This document shows positions 24,554 through 32,659 of a DNA stretch of 42,021 nt, one piece after another; the stretch's first letter is position 1; the number at the start of each line of letters is the position of its first letter. The stretch spans positions 1 to 42,021 of the forward strand of contig JBCCIS010000044.1 in the NCBI GenBank assembly GCA_039028155.1, read 5' to 3'. Origin of the DNA: Pseudomonadota bacterium (GTDB lineage Bacteria > Pseudomonadota > Alphaproteobacteria > SP197). A model generated the notes under the pieces. The model searched no databases. It worked only from the letters and a program-made list of their open reading frames with translations, and was not told the DNA's origin. The position numbers and the translations under genes are program-made.

Positions 24554-24633
24554 GGCGCCCGTCTTCTATCGCCGCCGTCTTGTTTCGCCCCATCTTGTTT
24601 CATAGGAGGGCCTGACATAAGGTCCGCCGCACC

Positions 24634-24710
<77 letters not shown>

Positions 24711-24911
24711 GCTTTTTCGCCATTGCATGATGCCCTGCCTGGATGGATTGTTGGCCGCTTGGTGGACGAAGCGGGTGGCAACCGGCCGTGGAACGTGCCG
24801 AGATCGTCGCCGTGGGCAACAGTTCCAATCGTCACAGCGCGCCTGATACGATTGCCGCTCGAGCTCGTCAGACATCGCCCGCGCAGCCCACGCCATCAAA
24901 GGGGACCCAAA

Positions 24912-25337
24912 ATGTTCACCGAAGCGCGATACCAGCAGTACATCCGCGATTTCAACTCGACGTTCGTCGACGGGATGACGCTGGAGGATTTTTTTGACAC
25001 GTACTACGAACCCGATGCGACATTCGAGTACGTGCCGCAGGCCCGCAAGAACGTCGGGCGCGAACAAGTGCTTGCCTTTTGGCGCGGTGTTGGTGGGAAA
25101 ATGCTGGAGACCATCCTTGATCACACGCATTTCCTTGAAGACGACACGACGGTTGCCTCCGAAGCGCCGATCGATTTCTTGTGCAAGGAAGATCTCGAAT
25201 GGAATGGCGTTCCCTACAAAGCCGGCACCAAGTTTCGCCTGATGATGTGTGCCTTCTATGACGTCAGTCCGAACAACAAGTTCACCTATGCGCGCGTGTA
25301 TTCGATCTATAACCCGGCATACAAACCAGACAGCTAA
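24912..25337 (+). CDS. SnoaL-like / NTF2-fold protein
   Basis: A 141-residue cytoplasmic protein with an NTF2/SnoaL-like pattern: an N-terminal helix pair (YQQYIRDFNSTFVDG), then FFDTYYEPDATFEYVPQ and RKNVGREQVLAFWRGV. Later strands include FRLMMCAFYDV. Such folds serve as polyketide cyclases, isomerases, dehydratases or small-ligand binders, so the reaction cannot be stated. The frame is open back to 24723 just after the tRNA, but the ATG at 24912 follows AAAGGGG and gives the family size. It stands alone between tRNA-Arg and a 400-base gap. Confidence 0.7.
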   Translation: MFTEARYQQYIRDFNSTFVDGMTLEDFFDTYYEPDATFEYVPQARKNVGREQVLAFWRGVGGKMLETILDHTHFLEDDTTVASEAPIDFLCKEDLEWNGVPYKAGTKFRLMMCAFYDVSPNNKFTYARVYSIYNPAYKPDS

Positions 25338-25739
25338 AGCTCGCCGTCATGTCCCTGCGGTTTATCGTCCGGGTCGAGCGTCGATCGCTAGACGCCTGGT
25401 AGCGCCTGCATTGCGGACATCGGTTGCGTCCAGCGAGACTTCCCGATTTGACGCATGCTTTAGGGGCCGCAGGTCACATGCGCGCATGCCTAAACGTCAT
25501 CCGACGATGCGCCAATCGAACCTGGGGTCGGTATCGCCATTTCCGCCGCCTTGCGGGCGATGGTCGTGGGTAGTGATGAGGTTTTTGAACCCCCACGTAG
25601 AGTATCGTCTCGTTACTCCGCCGCGCCGTTATCTGCTCGCGAACACTGAGAGCGAATTCCAAGGCGATGCCGCCGCTGGACGCCGGACGAAGTAGCGGTC
25701 CACACTGCGGGTGAGCTTTGCTTTAGGAAGGGCGAGCAC
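25338..25739. other. 402-base gap before the amidohydrolase gene
   Basis: No convincing gene is seen; frames crossing it have no recognisable protein. It contains a perfect 12-bp palindrome CATGCGCGCATG at 25477-25488. Around it, TTTAGG (25459-25464) and CCTAAA (25489-25494) are complementary. A ribosome site (AGGAAGGGCG) for the amidohydrolase is at 25725-25734. The promoter of that gene should be here, but I cannot place it. Confidence 0.4.
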
Positions 25740-26945
25740 ATGGCACAATGGTTGCGCGGCGGATCGATCTACGACGTTGCGGCCGGCGCTTACCGGCGCG
25801 GCGACATCCGGATCGAGGCCGGGCGGATCGCGTCGATCGCCGACGGCGCAAAACCGGCCGGCGATGATATGGTCATCGATGTCGATGGGGCCTATCTGCT
25901 GCCCGGTCTGATCGACTGTCACGTTCATCTTTGCATGCCCACCGAAGCGGCCGATCCCGATAACCCGTGGCGCGGCCGGCTGCCGGGCGAGATTGCCATC
26001 TACGCCGCGGAGGCAGCCAAGCGGACGTTGATGGCCGGCGTCACGACGGCGCGCGATGTTGGCGGTTGGGACTATCACGAGATCGCGGTCAGAAACCTGA
26101 TCAACAGCGGCAAGATCAAAGGTCCGCGATTGTTCTGCGCGGGTCGCCTGCTGTCCATCACGACGGCGACAACATCCTACTATCCCGGCATGTACGAGAC
26201 CGCCGACGGGCCCGAACAGGTGCGTGCGGCGGCCAGGAAGCAGCTCGCCCACGGCGCCGATTTGATCAAGGTCATGGCGACCGGTGCGTTGACGTCGTCG
26301 GAATACGAGGACGCGCGCGCGATCCAGTTCACGCTAGAGGAACTCCAGGCCGCCGTCGCCATTGCCGAGGAAAACTACAAACACTGCGCCGCCCATGCTC
26401 ACGCGGCGGCCGGCATCAAAAACGCGGCGCTGGCCGGGTGCCGCAGCGTGGAACACGGCAGCTTCGGCGACGAAAACGTCTACGGTGTGATGGCCGAGAA
26501 GGGCACCTATCTGGTGCCGACCACATGCGTCACCTCGGCCATGATGGCCGACAACGCGGTCGCCGCGAGCCTGACACCCCACATCAAGGAACGCTATATC
26601 GCGTTTGACGACATCCACCTGAAGAACATGGACCTCGCCAAGCGCCTCGGCGTTCCGGTCGCCATGGGCACCGATGCGGGAACGCCCGGCAACCACCATG
26701 GCGACAATGCCCAGGAACTGGTGCGGATGGTCGAGGGCGCGGGGTTCACGCCGCATGAGGCGATCCACTCGGCGACGCTAGGGGCGGCGACGATGTTACG
26801 CCGCGAGGCCGACCTGGGATCCATCGACGCGGGCAAGTATGCCGACATCATCGGCTTTGCCGACGATCCGCTCGCCGACGTCAACGTCACCCGCGACGTG
26901 CGCATGGTCATGAAGGGCGGCGATGTGGTGCGCTTCGATCGCTAA
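25740..26945 (+). CDS. Amidohydrolase family protein (imidazolonepropionase/prolidase-like)
   Basis: A 401-residue metal-dependent hydrolase of the amidohydrolase superfamily. Metal ligands are visible: His61 and His63 in DCHVHLC, a likely carboxylated Lys177 in LIKVMATGAL, His219 or His221 in AAHAHAAAG, His239 in VEHGSFG, and Asp312 in MGTDAGTPGNHH. The set fits the binuclear subgroup that includes Xaa-Pro and Xaa-Arg dipeptidases and related enzymes. No signal peptide is seen, so it acts in the cytoplasm. The substrate is not determined. It is not obviously in an operon: a long gap lies on each side. Confidence 0.88.
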   Translation: MAQWLRGGSIYDVAAGAYRRGDIRIEAGRIASIADGAKPAGDDMVIDVDGAYLLPGLIDCHVHLCMPTEAADPDNPWRGRLPGEIAIYAAEAAKRTLMAGVTTARDVGGWDYHEIAVRNLINSGKIKGPRLFCAGRLLSITTATTSYYPGMYETADGPEQVRAAARKQLAHGADLIKVMATGALTSSEYEDARAIQFTLEELQAAVAIAEENYKHCAAHAHAAAGIKNAALAGCRSVEHGSFGDENVYGVMAEKGTYLVPTTCVTSAMMADNAVAASLTPHIKERYIAFDDIHLKNMDLAKRLGVPVAMGTDAGTPGNHHGDNAQELVRMVEGAGFTPHEAIHSATLGAATMLRREADLGSIDAGKYADIIGFADDPLADVNVTRDVRMVMKGGDVVRFDR

Positions 26946-27145
26946 CGCCTCTTCGGCTTTTGCGGGAGCGGGCTGGTGATGGCGTTTGAACGGAGAATGC
27001 GCTAGCGAGATTGTCGCGCGTTGGGCTTGTTACCGAACTGAAACCGGCAGCTCCACGCGGCGACAACAGGCCTGAAACAAGGCGACCCCAAGTTTCCTCC
27101 AGCCGGGCAGGTTGCCTGGAATGACCAGTTTCGGAGGAAGAAGTC

Positions 27146-27316
27146 ATGGATCGCACGTTTACGCGCCAAACAGCCGACAAACCCCGCGCGGCGATGCCCG
27201 TCTCGGGACGCGTCGGAGTCGGCGGCCCAACGACAGTCAGCGCGTCCGAGCGCGATCGCGCCGGTTTGGACCGCGTGACGTCCGTCACGGATGTGATACG
27301 TCACCTCCTGCGCTGA
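27146..27316 (+). CDS. Candidate 56-residue small protein, unrecognised
   Basis: An ATG preceded by GGAGGAAG at 27133-27140 at good spacing opens a 56-codon frame ending in TGA at 27314-27316. The product starts MDRTFTRQTADKP, has a glycine-rich middle (GRVGVGGPTTV), and ends DRVTSVTDVIRHLLR. It is basic, with no cysteine, membrane segment or signal peptide. I do not recognise a family. The strong ribosome site in an otherwise empty region is the main support; the frame could still be chance. Confidence 0.35.
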   Translation: MDRTFTRQTADKPRAAMPVSGRVGVGGPTTVSASERDRAGLDRVTSVTDVIRHLLR

Positions 27317-27468
27317 CCGCTCCCAGGACGCCCCATGACGGCACCAAGTGGAATTCACGTAACGCAGGGTTCACGCAACACGCAGCACAAATACCAAAGA
27401 TGTAGTGGCGCACTGATTTGGCCGCGCATCATGTTGTGGGTGCGCAAACACTATGCCGTTAACACTAT

Positions 27469-27516
27469 TGGATATGTATCCATAGGTGGGTGCTGAACTG
27501 CTTTTTCGTAGCAGTT
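27469..27516. promoter_or_regulatory. Palindrome and hairpin upstream of the exported-protein gene
   Basis: TGGATATGTATCCA (27469-27482) is a dyad of two 6-base arms around TG. Fourteen bases on, AACTGC and GCAGTT enclose a 9-base loop (27496-27516) with a T-run in the loop. Both lie in the AT-rich stretch 100-200 bases before the exported-protein gene. They may be an operator and an RNA hairpin; no known site is matched. Confidence 0.35.
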
Positions 27517-27684
27517 GTATTCATTCTATCGATTGGTTGGGTTATTAAGGATGCGGAAGCAGATGTCGCGCGAGATCTTGCGACGTTTGTGGTGTGACAT
27601 CGATCGGGTTTCCGCATGGTCAGGTCCAAGGGCGCGGATTTACGAGCGGGCATCAGACGCTCTGCGCGATGTCGTTTGCCGCCG

Positions 27685-28143
27685 ATGGCGACTGCTTGTT
27701 TCGCCGCCATGGTGATCGCTCTGGCCGCCGCGCCTGGCGCTGGAGCCGATGGGTGGTCGGAAGTCGCGACTTTCGGCAACTGGACGGTCGTACGCAATCA
27801 CGCGTCGACGTCGTCCCAGACACAGTGTCTTGCCGTTCACCAACGCTATGCCGCTATCAGGCTCTATGACGATCAGCTCCAGATCGCCGTTCCCGAAACG
27901 CCACGGGGTTATCAATACCAGATCGATTCCGGCGCCGCGTCCAAACTCCATCTTGCCTCGCAGGCCGAGCAGGAGAACGCGACGGTGAGCCTAGCCGGGA
28001 CCTTGCTGACCAACCTCGCCTCAAGCGAGCGGGTGAAGGTTGAGATCCTGACCTATTCCAAGATCCTGGAGGTCGACCTGGACCTCGACGGCATCGACGA
28101 CGCCCTAGCTTACCTGGATGGCGCGCCGTCTTGCCGCAGCTAG
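27685..28143 (+). CDS. Exported protein of unknown function
   Basis: A 152-residue protein with a signal peptide (ATACFAAMVIALAAAPGAGA, cleavage near ADG). The mature part has FGNWTVVRNH followed by QCLAVHQRY, two cysteines in all (one mid-protein, one in the tail APSCRS), and an acidic segment LDLDGIDDALAYLDG. The W-x-V then C arrangement faintly recalls IalB-like periplasmic proteins, but I cannot assign the family. An ATG at 27616 in the same frame would add 23 basic residues before the signal; 27685 gives a standard signal peptide and is preferred. It converges with the AraC regulator, with seven bases between stops. Confidence 0.6.
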   Translation: MATACFAAMVIALAAAPGAGADGWSEVATFGNWTVVRNHASTSSQTQCLAVHQRYAAIRLYDDQLQIAVPETPRGYQYQIDSGAASKLHLASQAEQENATVSLAGTLLTNLASSERVKVEILTYSKILEVDLDLDGIDDALAYLDGAPSCRS

Positions 28144-28150
28144 CGGCAGT

Positions 28151-29194
28151 TTAACGGCCTGTGCCCTGCATGGGTGATGGCCCCAGTGCGATGCCTGACT
28201 GGGCAGCCGGATCGACCAGAAGATCGGACGGCTTCACGCCATATTGCCGTCGGAACAGCTTGGCAAAGTGACTGGGATTGGCGTAACCGATCGCCATCGA
28301 TACCTCGGTGACGCTATCGGCGCCGGTTTCCAGCATGTGCTTCGCATGCTCCAGCCGCGAACGCTGCAGGAAGCCATAGACGGGCTCGCCGAACTTGGCG
28401 CGGAAATCAACCTTCAGGCGCTTCTCCGACAAACCGACCTCGCGGGCCACGTCGCGCACCTTCCACGGCCGCGACAGATCCGACAGCATCACCGCCTTGG
28501 CTTCTTCCAGGCGCTGGGCGTTGCGGATCGATTTGGTGCCCTGACAGAACAGCGGCTCCGACACCGCGACCATGACCGTGTTCAAGATGTCCAGGCCGCG
28601 CGCTTCGACCAGAAGGTCGTCACTGCCGTCGACACTGACGTCCAAGAGATGAAGGGCGGCTTCGCGAAGCGGCGCCGACGTCGGGAACCCGCCGATCCAA
28701 GACGTCCGACTGGCGGATATGGTTAGCGAATGTGGTGTCTGTAAAACGCTTTGAAAGAGATCAAGGCCGCCGATCCGATCCAGACAATCCAGACCAACGC
28801 GCACCTCTGCACCGCGCATTCGACCATCGACGGCGGTCCGATACACGCCATGGACGGGGTCTGGACTGAAGAAGACATAGGTCATGCCCGACTCGTAGGG
28901 CATCAGCACATCGGTTTCGCCCTTGATCCGTGCGAACCGGCTTTCGCCATTGCCGTCAAGCATGACCACGGCGACCAGGCAGGGACCGCTCTGTACCTCG
29001 CTGATTGCGCCGGCGGAGATCTCCAAGTCGAACACGGAAATGACCAGATCCGGTCGGGCGGCATAACGACGCAACACGCCGCCAAAGTTCTGCATGCGGT
29101 CGATCTGCTCTTTTTCCGTCGACTCGCTTGCCTCTGACTGGGACAGCACGCGTTCTTCGTAGGTGATCGTGTCGTGCGGTTTCATCGTTTCCAT
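28151..29194 (-). CDS. AraC-family regulator, PchR/RhrA-like
   Basis: A 347-residue regulator. The first 250 residues form a sensing domain I cannot name. The last 100 are a two-helix-turn-helix AraC domain: VRDVAREVGLSEKRLKVDF, then FLQRSRLEHAKHML, and SMAIGYANPSHFAKLFRR with KPSD at the end. The form is closest to PchR and RhrA, activators of siderophore uptake genes. The frame is open to 29326, but the ATG at 29194 (or 29185) is favoured because longer forms would cross the shared control region. It is divergent from an MFS-TonB receptor operon, and two tandem repeats lie between. It probably activates that operon when the siderophore is present. Confidence 0.82.
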   Translation of the reverse strand: METMKPHDTITYEERVLSQSEASESTEKEQIDRMQNFGGVLRRYAARPDLVISVFDLEISAGAISEVQSGPCLVAVVMLDGNGESRFARIKGETDVLMPYESGMTYVFFSPDPVHGVYRTAVDGRMRGAEVRVGLDCLDRIGGLDLFQSVLQTPHSLTISASRTSWIGGFPTSAPLREAALHLLDVSVDGSDDLLVEARGLDILNTVMVAVSEPLFCQGTKSIRNAQRLEEAKAVMLSDLSRPWKVRDVAREVGLSEKRLKVDFRAKFGEPVYGFLQRSRLEHAKHMLETGADSVTEVSMAIGYANPSHFAKLFRRQYGVKPSDLLVDPAAQSGIALGPSPMQGTGR

Positions 29195-29253
29195 CAACCA
29201 ATCCGCGACATTAGTAGGCCAAATCGCACCACTTCGGAACCGCCAACAAAAAG

Positions 29254-29297
29254 GACCCGATCGCGTTGCCGGTGACCCGGATCGCGGTAGCCGGGTG
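29254..29297. promoter_or_regulatory. Tandem direct repeats, probable AraC-type operator
   Basis: Two adjacent imperfect copies share the words GACCC, GATCGCG and GCCGG in the same order: copy one at 29254-29274, copy two at 29274-29297. Their starts are 20 bp apart, about two helical turns. AraC-family proteins typically bind tandem direct repeats of about this period. The position, between the regulator and the operon it should control, fits. A further GAACCGCCA word occurs at 29237-29245 and 29304-29312, bracketing the pair. Confidence 0.6.
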
Positions 29298-29339
29298 TTT
29301 TCCGAACCGCCATCAAGAGCTCGCACAGTCTGGGGGGAC

Positions 29340-30602
29340 GTGTTGGCTCATCGATCGCTGCGGGCGCCAGGCCAATGGACATGGCTCGCGATCCCGCTCT
29401 TCAGCGGGCTCTATGCCGCGCAGGGCATGACCGGTTCTCTGGTGCAGACGGCGCTGCCCACGGCGCTTCGCGACGCCGGTATGGCGCTCGACAAGCTGGG
29501 ATTCCTCTATTTCCTCTACCTGCCCTGGGCGCTCAAGTTCCTGTGGGCGCCGGCGGTCGACCGTTTCTCGGTGATGCAACTCGGCCGACGTCGGTTTTGG
29601 CTGCTGCTGTGCCAGTCCGGCCTGATCATCAGTCTGATCGTTGTCGGTTTTCTGCCGCCTGATCCGCATCTCTACGCACTCTTGGCGGCATTGCTGATCG
29701 TGGCGTTGCTGGCCTCGACCCAGGATATTGCGACCGATGCCCTGGCCGTCGAGGCGACGGCCGAGAACCGACGCAGCCTGGTCAGCGGTGCGGGTGTCGG
29801 CGGCGCCTATCTGGGCTTCCTGATCGGTATCGGCCTGTGGCTGCCGATCTATGCGGCGGTGGGCTGGATGTGGGCGATGCTGGCCATGGCGGGGTGCCTG
29901 ATCGTCTGTACCGTCCCGGCTTTGCTGGCGCGCCCGTTCGATCAAACATCGTCGGACGTTGAAATGGGCCAGCGTCCCAGCGTCTGGTCGGGCCTAAAAA
30001 ACCCGACCCTGCGCAGGGGTTTGCTGTTTCTGGTCGTCTATCAAGCGGGCCTGCGTCTGGGGATCGCGCTGTTGGGTCCCTTTCTAGTGGATTCCGGCAT
30101 GAGCCTGACGGAGATCGGCTGGCTGAAGGGAACCGGCGGCGCGATCATCGGTTTCGCTGCGGCGGTTCTCGGCTGCCTCGTCCTGCGCTGGATCGGACCG
30201 CGCGCCGCTCTTGTTTCCGCCGCCCTGGGTCAGGCCGTCCTCTATGGCTCGCTCGCAGCTGTCGCGCTTGGCGGCTATGGGGACCGCGAGTTTCTCGTCG
30301 TGTTGATCCTCGCCCTGTCGGCCGTCACCTCGTTCGCCTTCGTCTCTCTCTACACGGTGATGATGGGTTGGTGCCGGCGTACGCAGACCGGCACCGATTT
30401 CGCGCTTTTGCAAAGCGCCGATGCCGTCGTCGCCATCGCGCTTGCCGCTGTCGCGGGTCTGGTGAGCGAAGCGTTCGGCCATGCCACGAACTTTGCCGCC
30501 AGCGCCGTGCTGCTGACCTGTGGCGCCGCGGCGGCCCTTTGCCTGAGCGCGCTTATCCCGCGCTTGGCGAAGGCAGACCTCGAAACCGCCCAATCAACAT
30601 AG
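29340..30602 (+). CDS. MFS siderophore importer, RhtX/FptX-like
   Basis: A 420-residue, roughly twelve-helix MFS permease. It opens with IPLFSGLYAAQGMTGSLVQT and has LPWALKFLWAPAVDRFS, then ASTQDIATDALAVEA, a pattern shared by AmpG and by RhtX/FptX single-component siderophore importers. The companion TonB receptor and PchR-like regulator favour the siderophore assignment over muropeptide uptake. It would move the ferri-siderophore from periplasm to cytoplasm without an ABC system. The frame is open from 29163 across the control region. The GTG at 29340 just after GGGGGG is chosen, and a TTG at 29343 is possible. The receptor gene follows after 28 bases. Confidence 0.8.
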   Translation: MLAHRSLRAPGQWTWLAIPLFSGLYAAQGMTGSLVQTALPTALRDAGMALDKLGFLYFLYLPWALKFLWAPAVDRFSVMQLGRRRFWLLLCQSGLIISLIVVGFLPPDPHLYALLAALLIVALLASTQDIATDALAVEATAENRRSLVSGAGVGGAYLGFLIGIGLWLPIYAAVGWMWAMLAMAGCLIVCTVPALLARPFDQTSSDVEMGQRPSVWSGLKNPTLRRGLLFLVVYQAGLRLGIALLGPFLVDSGMSLTEIGWLKGTGGAIIGFAAAVLGCLVLRWIGPRAALVSAALGQAVLYGSLAAVALGGYGDREFLVVLILALSAVTSFAFVSLYTVMMGWCRRTQTGTDFALLQSADAVVAIALAAVAGLVSEAFGHATNFAASAVLLTCGAAAALCLSALIPRLAKADLETAQST

Positions 30603-30630
30603 CGTTTTCGGTAACCCGGAGATCAAGACC

Positions 30631-32634
30631 ATGACACGTCGTCTGCTTCCTTTTGCTCTGCTGCCCGTCGTGGCCCTCGGCTTGTCGCACCAGGAGGTGT
30701 TCGCGGAGGACGAGGATACGGTGATCATCCTGAACCCGATCACGGTTGTCGGGACCAAGCGCGACGAAGACCCGTTCGAGGTCGATGGCATGATCGCGGT
30801 CGTCGAACCAGAGGAGCTCTACAGTCGCGACTTCCTCATGGTCGACCAGCTCGACCGCGTCTTCGCGGACGTCAATATCCGGCAGCGTTCAAGCCGGGCC
30901 TACACCAACGTCACGATCCGCGGTCAGTCCTCCGTCGACTTCTATAATCCGACGACGCAGATCTACATCGACGGCCTGCCTCAGGATCAGACCCTGTTCG
31001 GCCAGTTGCTGCCGCAAGCGCTTGAGCAGGTCGAACTGCTCTATGGCCCGCAGGGTACGTTGTATGGCCGCGGCGCGGTCGGTGGCGTGTTCAACATCGT
31101 CACCAGGAAACCCGACAACGTGCTGAGCGCCGATGCCACGGGCTCCTACGGCAACCTGCAACACGACGGCGCGCTTCTGGTCAACATTCCGCTCGTCGAC
31201 GAAATGCTGTTCGCGGATTTCGCGCTGGCCGGCATGAAGGAACAGGGCGAATACCGGCAGGCGGTCACGAACAAGGCCATCGGCGACAGCAACATCTGGA
31301 ACGGACGCGCGCGTCTGCGCTATGCGCCCTATGACAGCCCCTGGGATATCATGGTGACCGCCGCGCACGACGACGTCAGCTCCGACGAGGAGCAGTATGT
31401 GCAAGCCTTCAATATCGAGCGCAGAATCGCTCTTCCCGTTAGCTCGCAGTACACGCTCGACACCAACAGCTACAGCGCGACCGTGTCTTACGATCTCGGT
31501 TTTGCCGAGCTGACCTCCTTTACCGGCTATCAGGACCGCGACCTCGATCGCACGATCTTCGGTTCCTACACGCCGGAGACCCAATGGACGCTCAGCGAAG
31601 AAGTGCGTCTGGCGACGGTACCGGACGACGAGCGCGCAATTGACTACGTCGTCGGTCTTTATGCCCAGCGCTTGGACTTCGAGCGCAACGTACCCGCCGC
31701 CTTCCAGACATCGCAGCAAACGATCGACACCTACGCCGTCTTCGGTGAGGCGACCTGGCATGCGACCGATCGTCTGGATGTAACGCCCGGCCTGCGCTTC
31801 GACTACGAGCGGGCCGACGCCACGGCCGTCGGCGCGGTGACCTTGTCGAACAGCGACAGTTGGAGCGCCGTCTCACCGAAGTTCGCGTTGGGATATGCCC
31901 TGGAGGACGATTGGCGCGTCTACGGCCTCTATTCGACCGGCTTCAAGGCCGGCGGATTCACGCGCAACGTCTCGCCCGCGAACATCGCCTTTTCCTATGA
32001 CCCGCAGTACACCCACAACTTCGAGGTCGGCACGAAACTCATGGCGCTGGACGGTCTTCTCGAGTTCTCCGCCGCCGCCTACTACAACATCACCAAGGAC
32101 TACCAGCTCTTCGTCGGGTTGCAGCCGAATCAGTATCTGCAGAATGTCGGCGAGGTCGAGGGGCGGGGCATTGACTTCATGCTGACCGCCTATCCGACTG
32201 ATCAGCTTGCGGTGACCGGCAACCTCGCTTTCAACAACACCGAGTTCACCGAGTACGCCAATCCGACAACGCCCGGTGTCGACCTTACCGGCAACACCGT
32301 GCCCTACGCGCCGCCGGTGACGGCGAACCTGAACGTCGTCTACGACCTCGATATCGCGCCCCGGAACGGCGACCTCGCCGTTCATGGCGGCATCACCTAT
32401 GTCGGCGAGATCTATTTCGACGAGACCAACACGATCGGTCAGGGCGGCTACACGCTGCTTGATGCCGGCATCACCTGGACGTTCAACGAGAACGTCTCGG
32501 CAAGCGCCTATATCGACAACATCACCGACAAGACCTACGCGGTATACGGATTTAACGGCGGCCCGTTCCTCGGCAATCTCTTCCAGCTCGGCGAGGGCCG
32601 CAACTACGGCGCGCGCCTCACACTCAGCTTCTGA
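30631..32634 (+). CDS. TonB-dependent outer-membrane receptor
   Basis: A 667-residue receptor with a signal peptide (cleavage near VFA-EDE). The TonB-box-like segment is ILNPITVVGTK. The plug domain spans roughly residues 50-160 (IRQRSSRAYTNVTIRGQ, then YGPQGTLYGRGAVGGVFNI), and a 22-strand beta-barrel ends in the aromatic NYGARLTLSF. Complete and intact. It would import a ferric siderophore across the outer membrane using TonB energy. It has no N-terminal signalling domain, consistent with control by the AraC-type regulator rather than an ECF sigma factor. It is second in the operon, 28 bases after the MFS importer. Confidence 0.93.
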   Translation: MTRRLLPFALLPVVALGLSHQEVFAEDEDTVIILNPITVVGTKRDEDPFEVDGMIAVVEPEELYSRDFLMVDQLDRVFADVNIRQRSSRAYTNVTIRGQSSVDFYNPTTQIYIDGLPQDQTLFGQLLPQALEQVELLYGPQGTLYGRGAVGGVFNIVTRKPDNVLSADATGSYGNLQHDGALLVNIPLVDEMLFADFALAGMKEQGEYRQAVTNKAIGDSNIWNGRARLRYAPYDSPWDIMVTAAHDDVSSDEEQYVQAFNIERRIALPVSSQYTLDTNSYSATVSYDLGFAELTSFTGYQDRDLDRTIFGSYTPETQWTLSEEVRLATVPDDERAIDYVVGLYAQRLDFERNVPAAFQTSQQTIDTYAVFGEATWHATDRLDVTPGLRFDYERADATAVGAVTLSNSDSWSAVSPKFALGYALEDDWRVYGLYSTGFKAGGFTRNVSPANIAFSYDPQYTHNFEVGTKLMALDGLLEFSAAAYYNITKDYQLFVGLQPNQYLQNVGEVEGRGIDFMLTAYPTDQLAVTGNLAFNNTEFTEYANPTTPGVDLTGNTVPYAPPVTANLNVVYDLDIAPRNGDLAVHGGITYVGEIYFDETNTIGQGGYTLLDAGITWTFNENVSASAYIDNITDKTYAVYGFNGGPFLGNLFQLGEGRNYGARLTLSF

Positions 32635-32659
32635 TCGTCAGCGGGTCGACACACCAGCC

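Larger units (their letters stand above)
26946..27615. other. 670-base region with no established gene
   Basis: Between the amidohydrolase and the exported protein I see only one credible short frame (27146-27316, listed separately). The stretch around 27440-27560 is visibly richer in A and T than its surroundings. It contains the palindrome TGGATATGTATCCA at 27469-27482 and a hairpin AACTGC (27496-27501) / GCAGTT (27511-27516). This looks like regulatory DNA for the downstream gene. Minus-strand frames across it have no protein-like features. Confidence 0.45.

Noticed and set aside
25477-25488. Palindrome CATGCGCGCATG as an operator
   Set aside because: A single short GC palindrome in GC-rich DNA with no regulator nearby; kept only as a note in the gap description.
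27465-27797. Minus-strand frame of 110 codons overlapping the exported protein
   Set aside because: Lies across the AT-rich control region and the signal peptide of a better gene; no ribosome site or domain.
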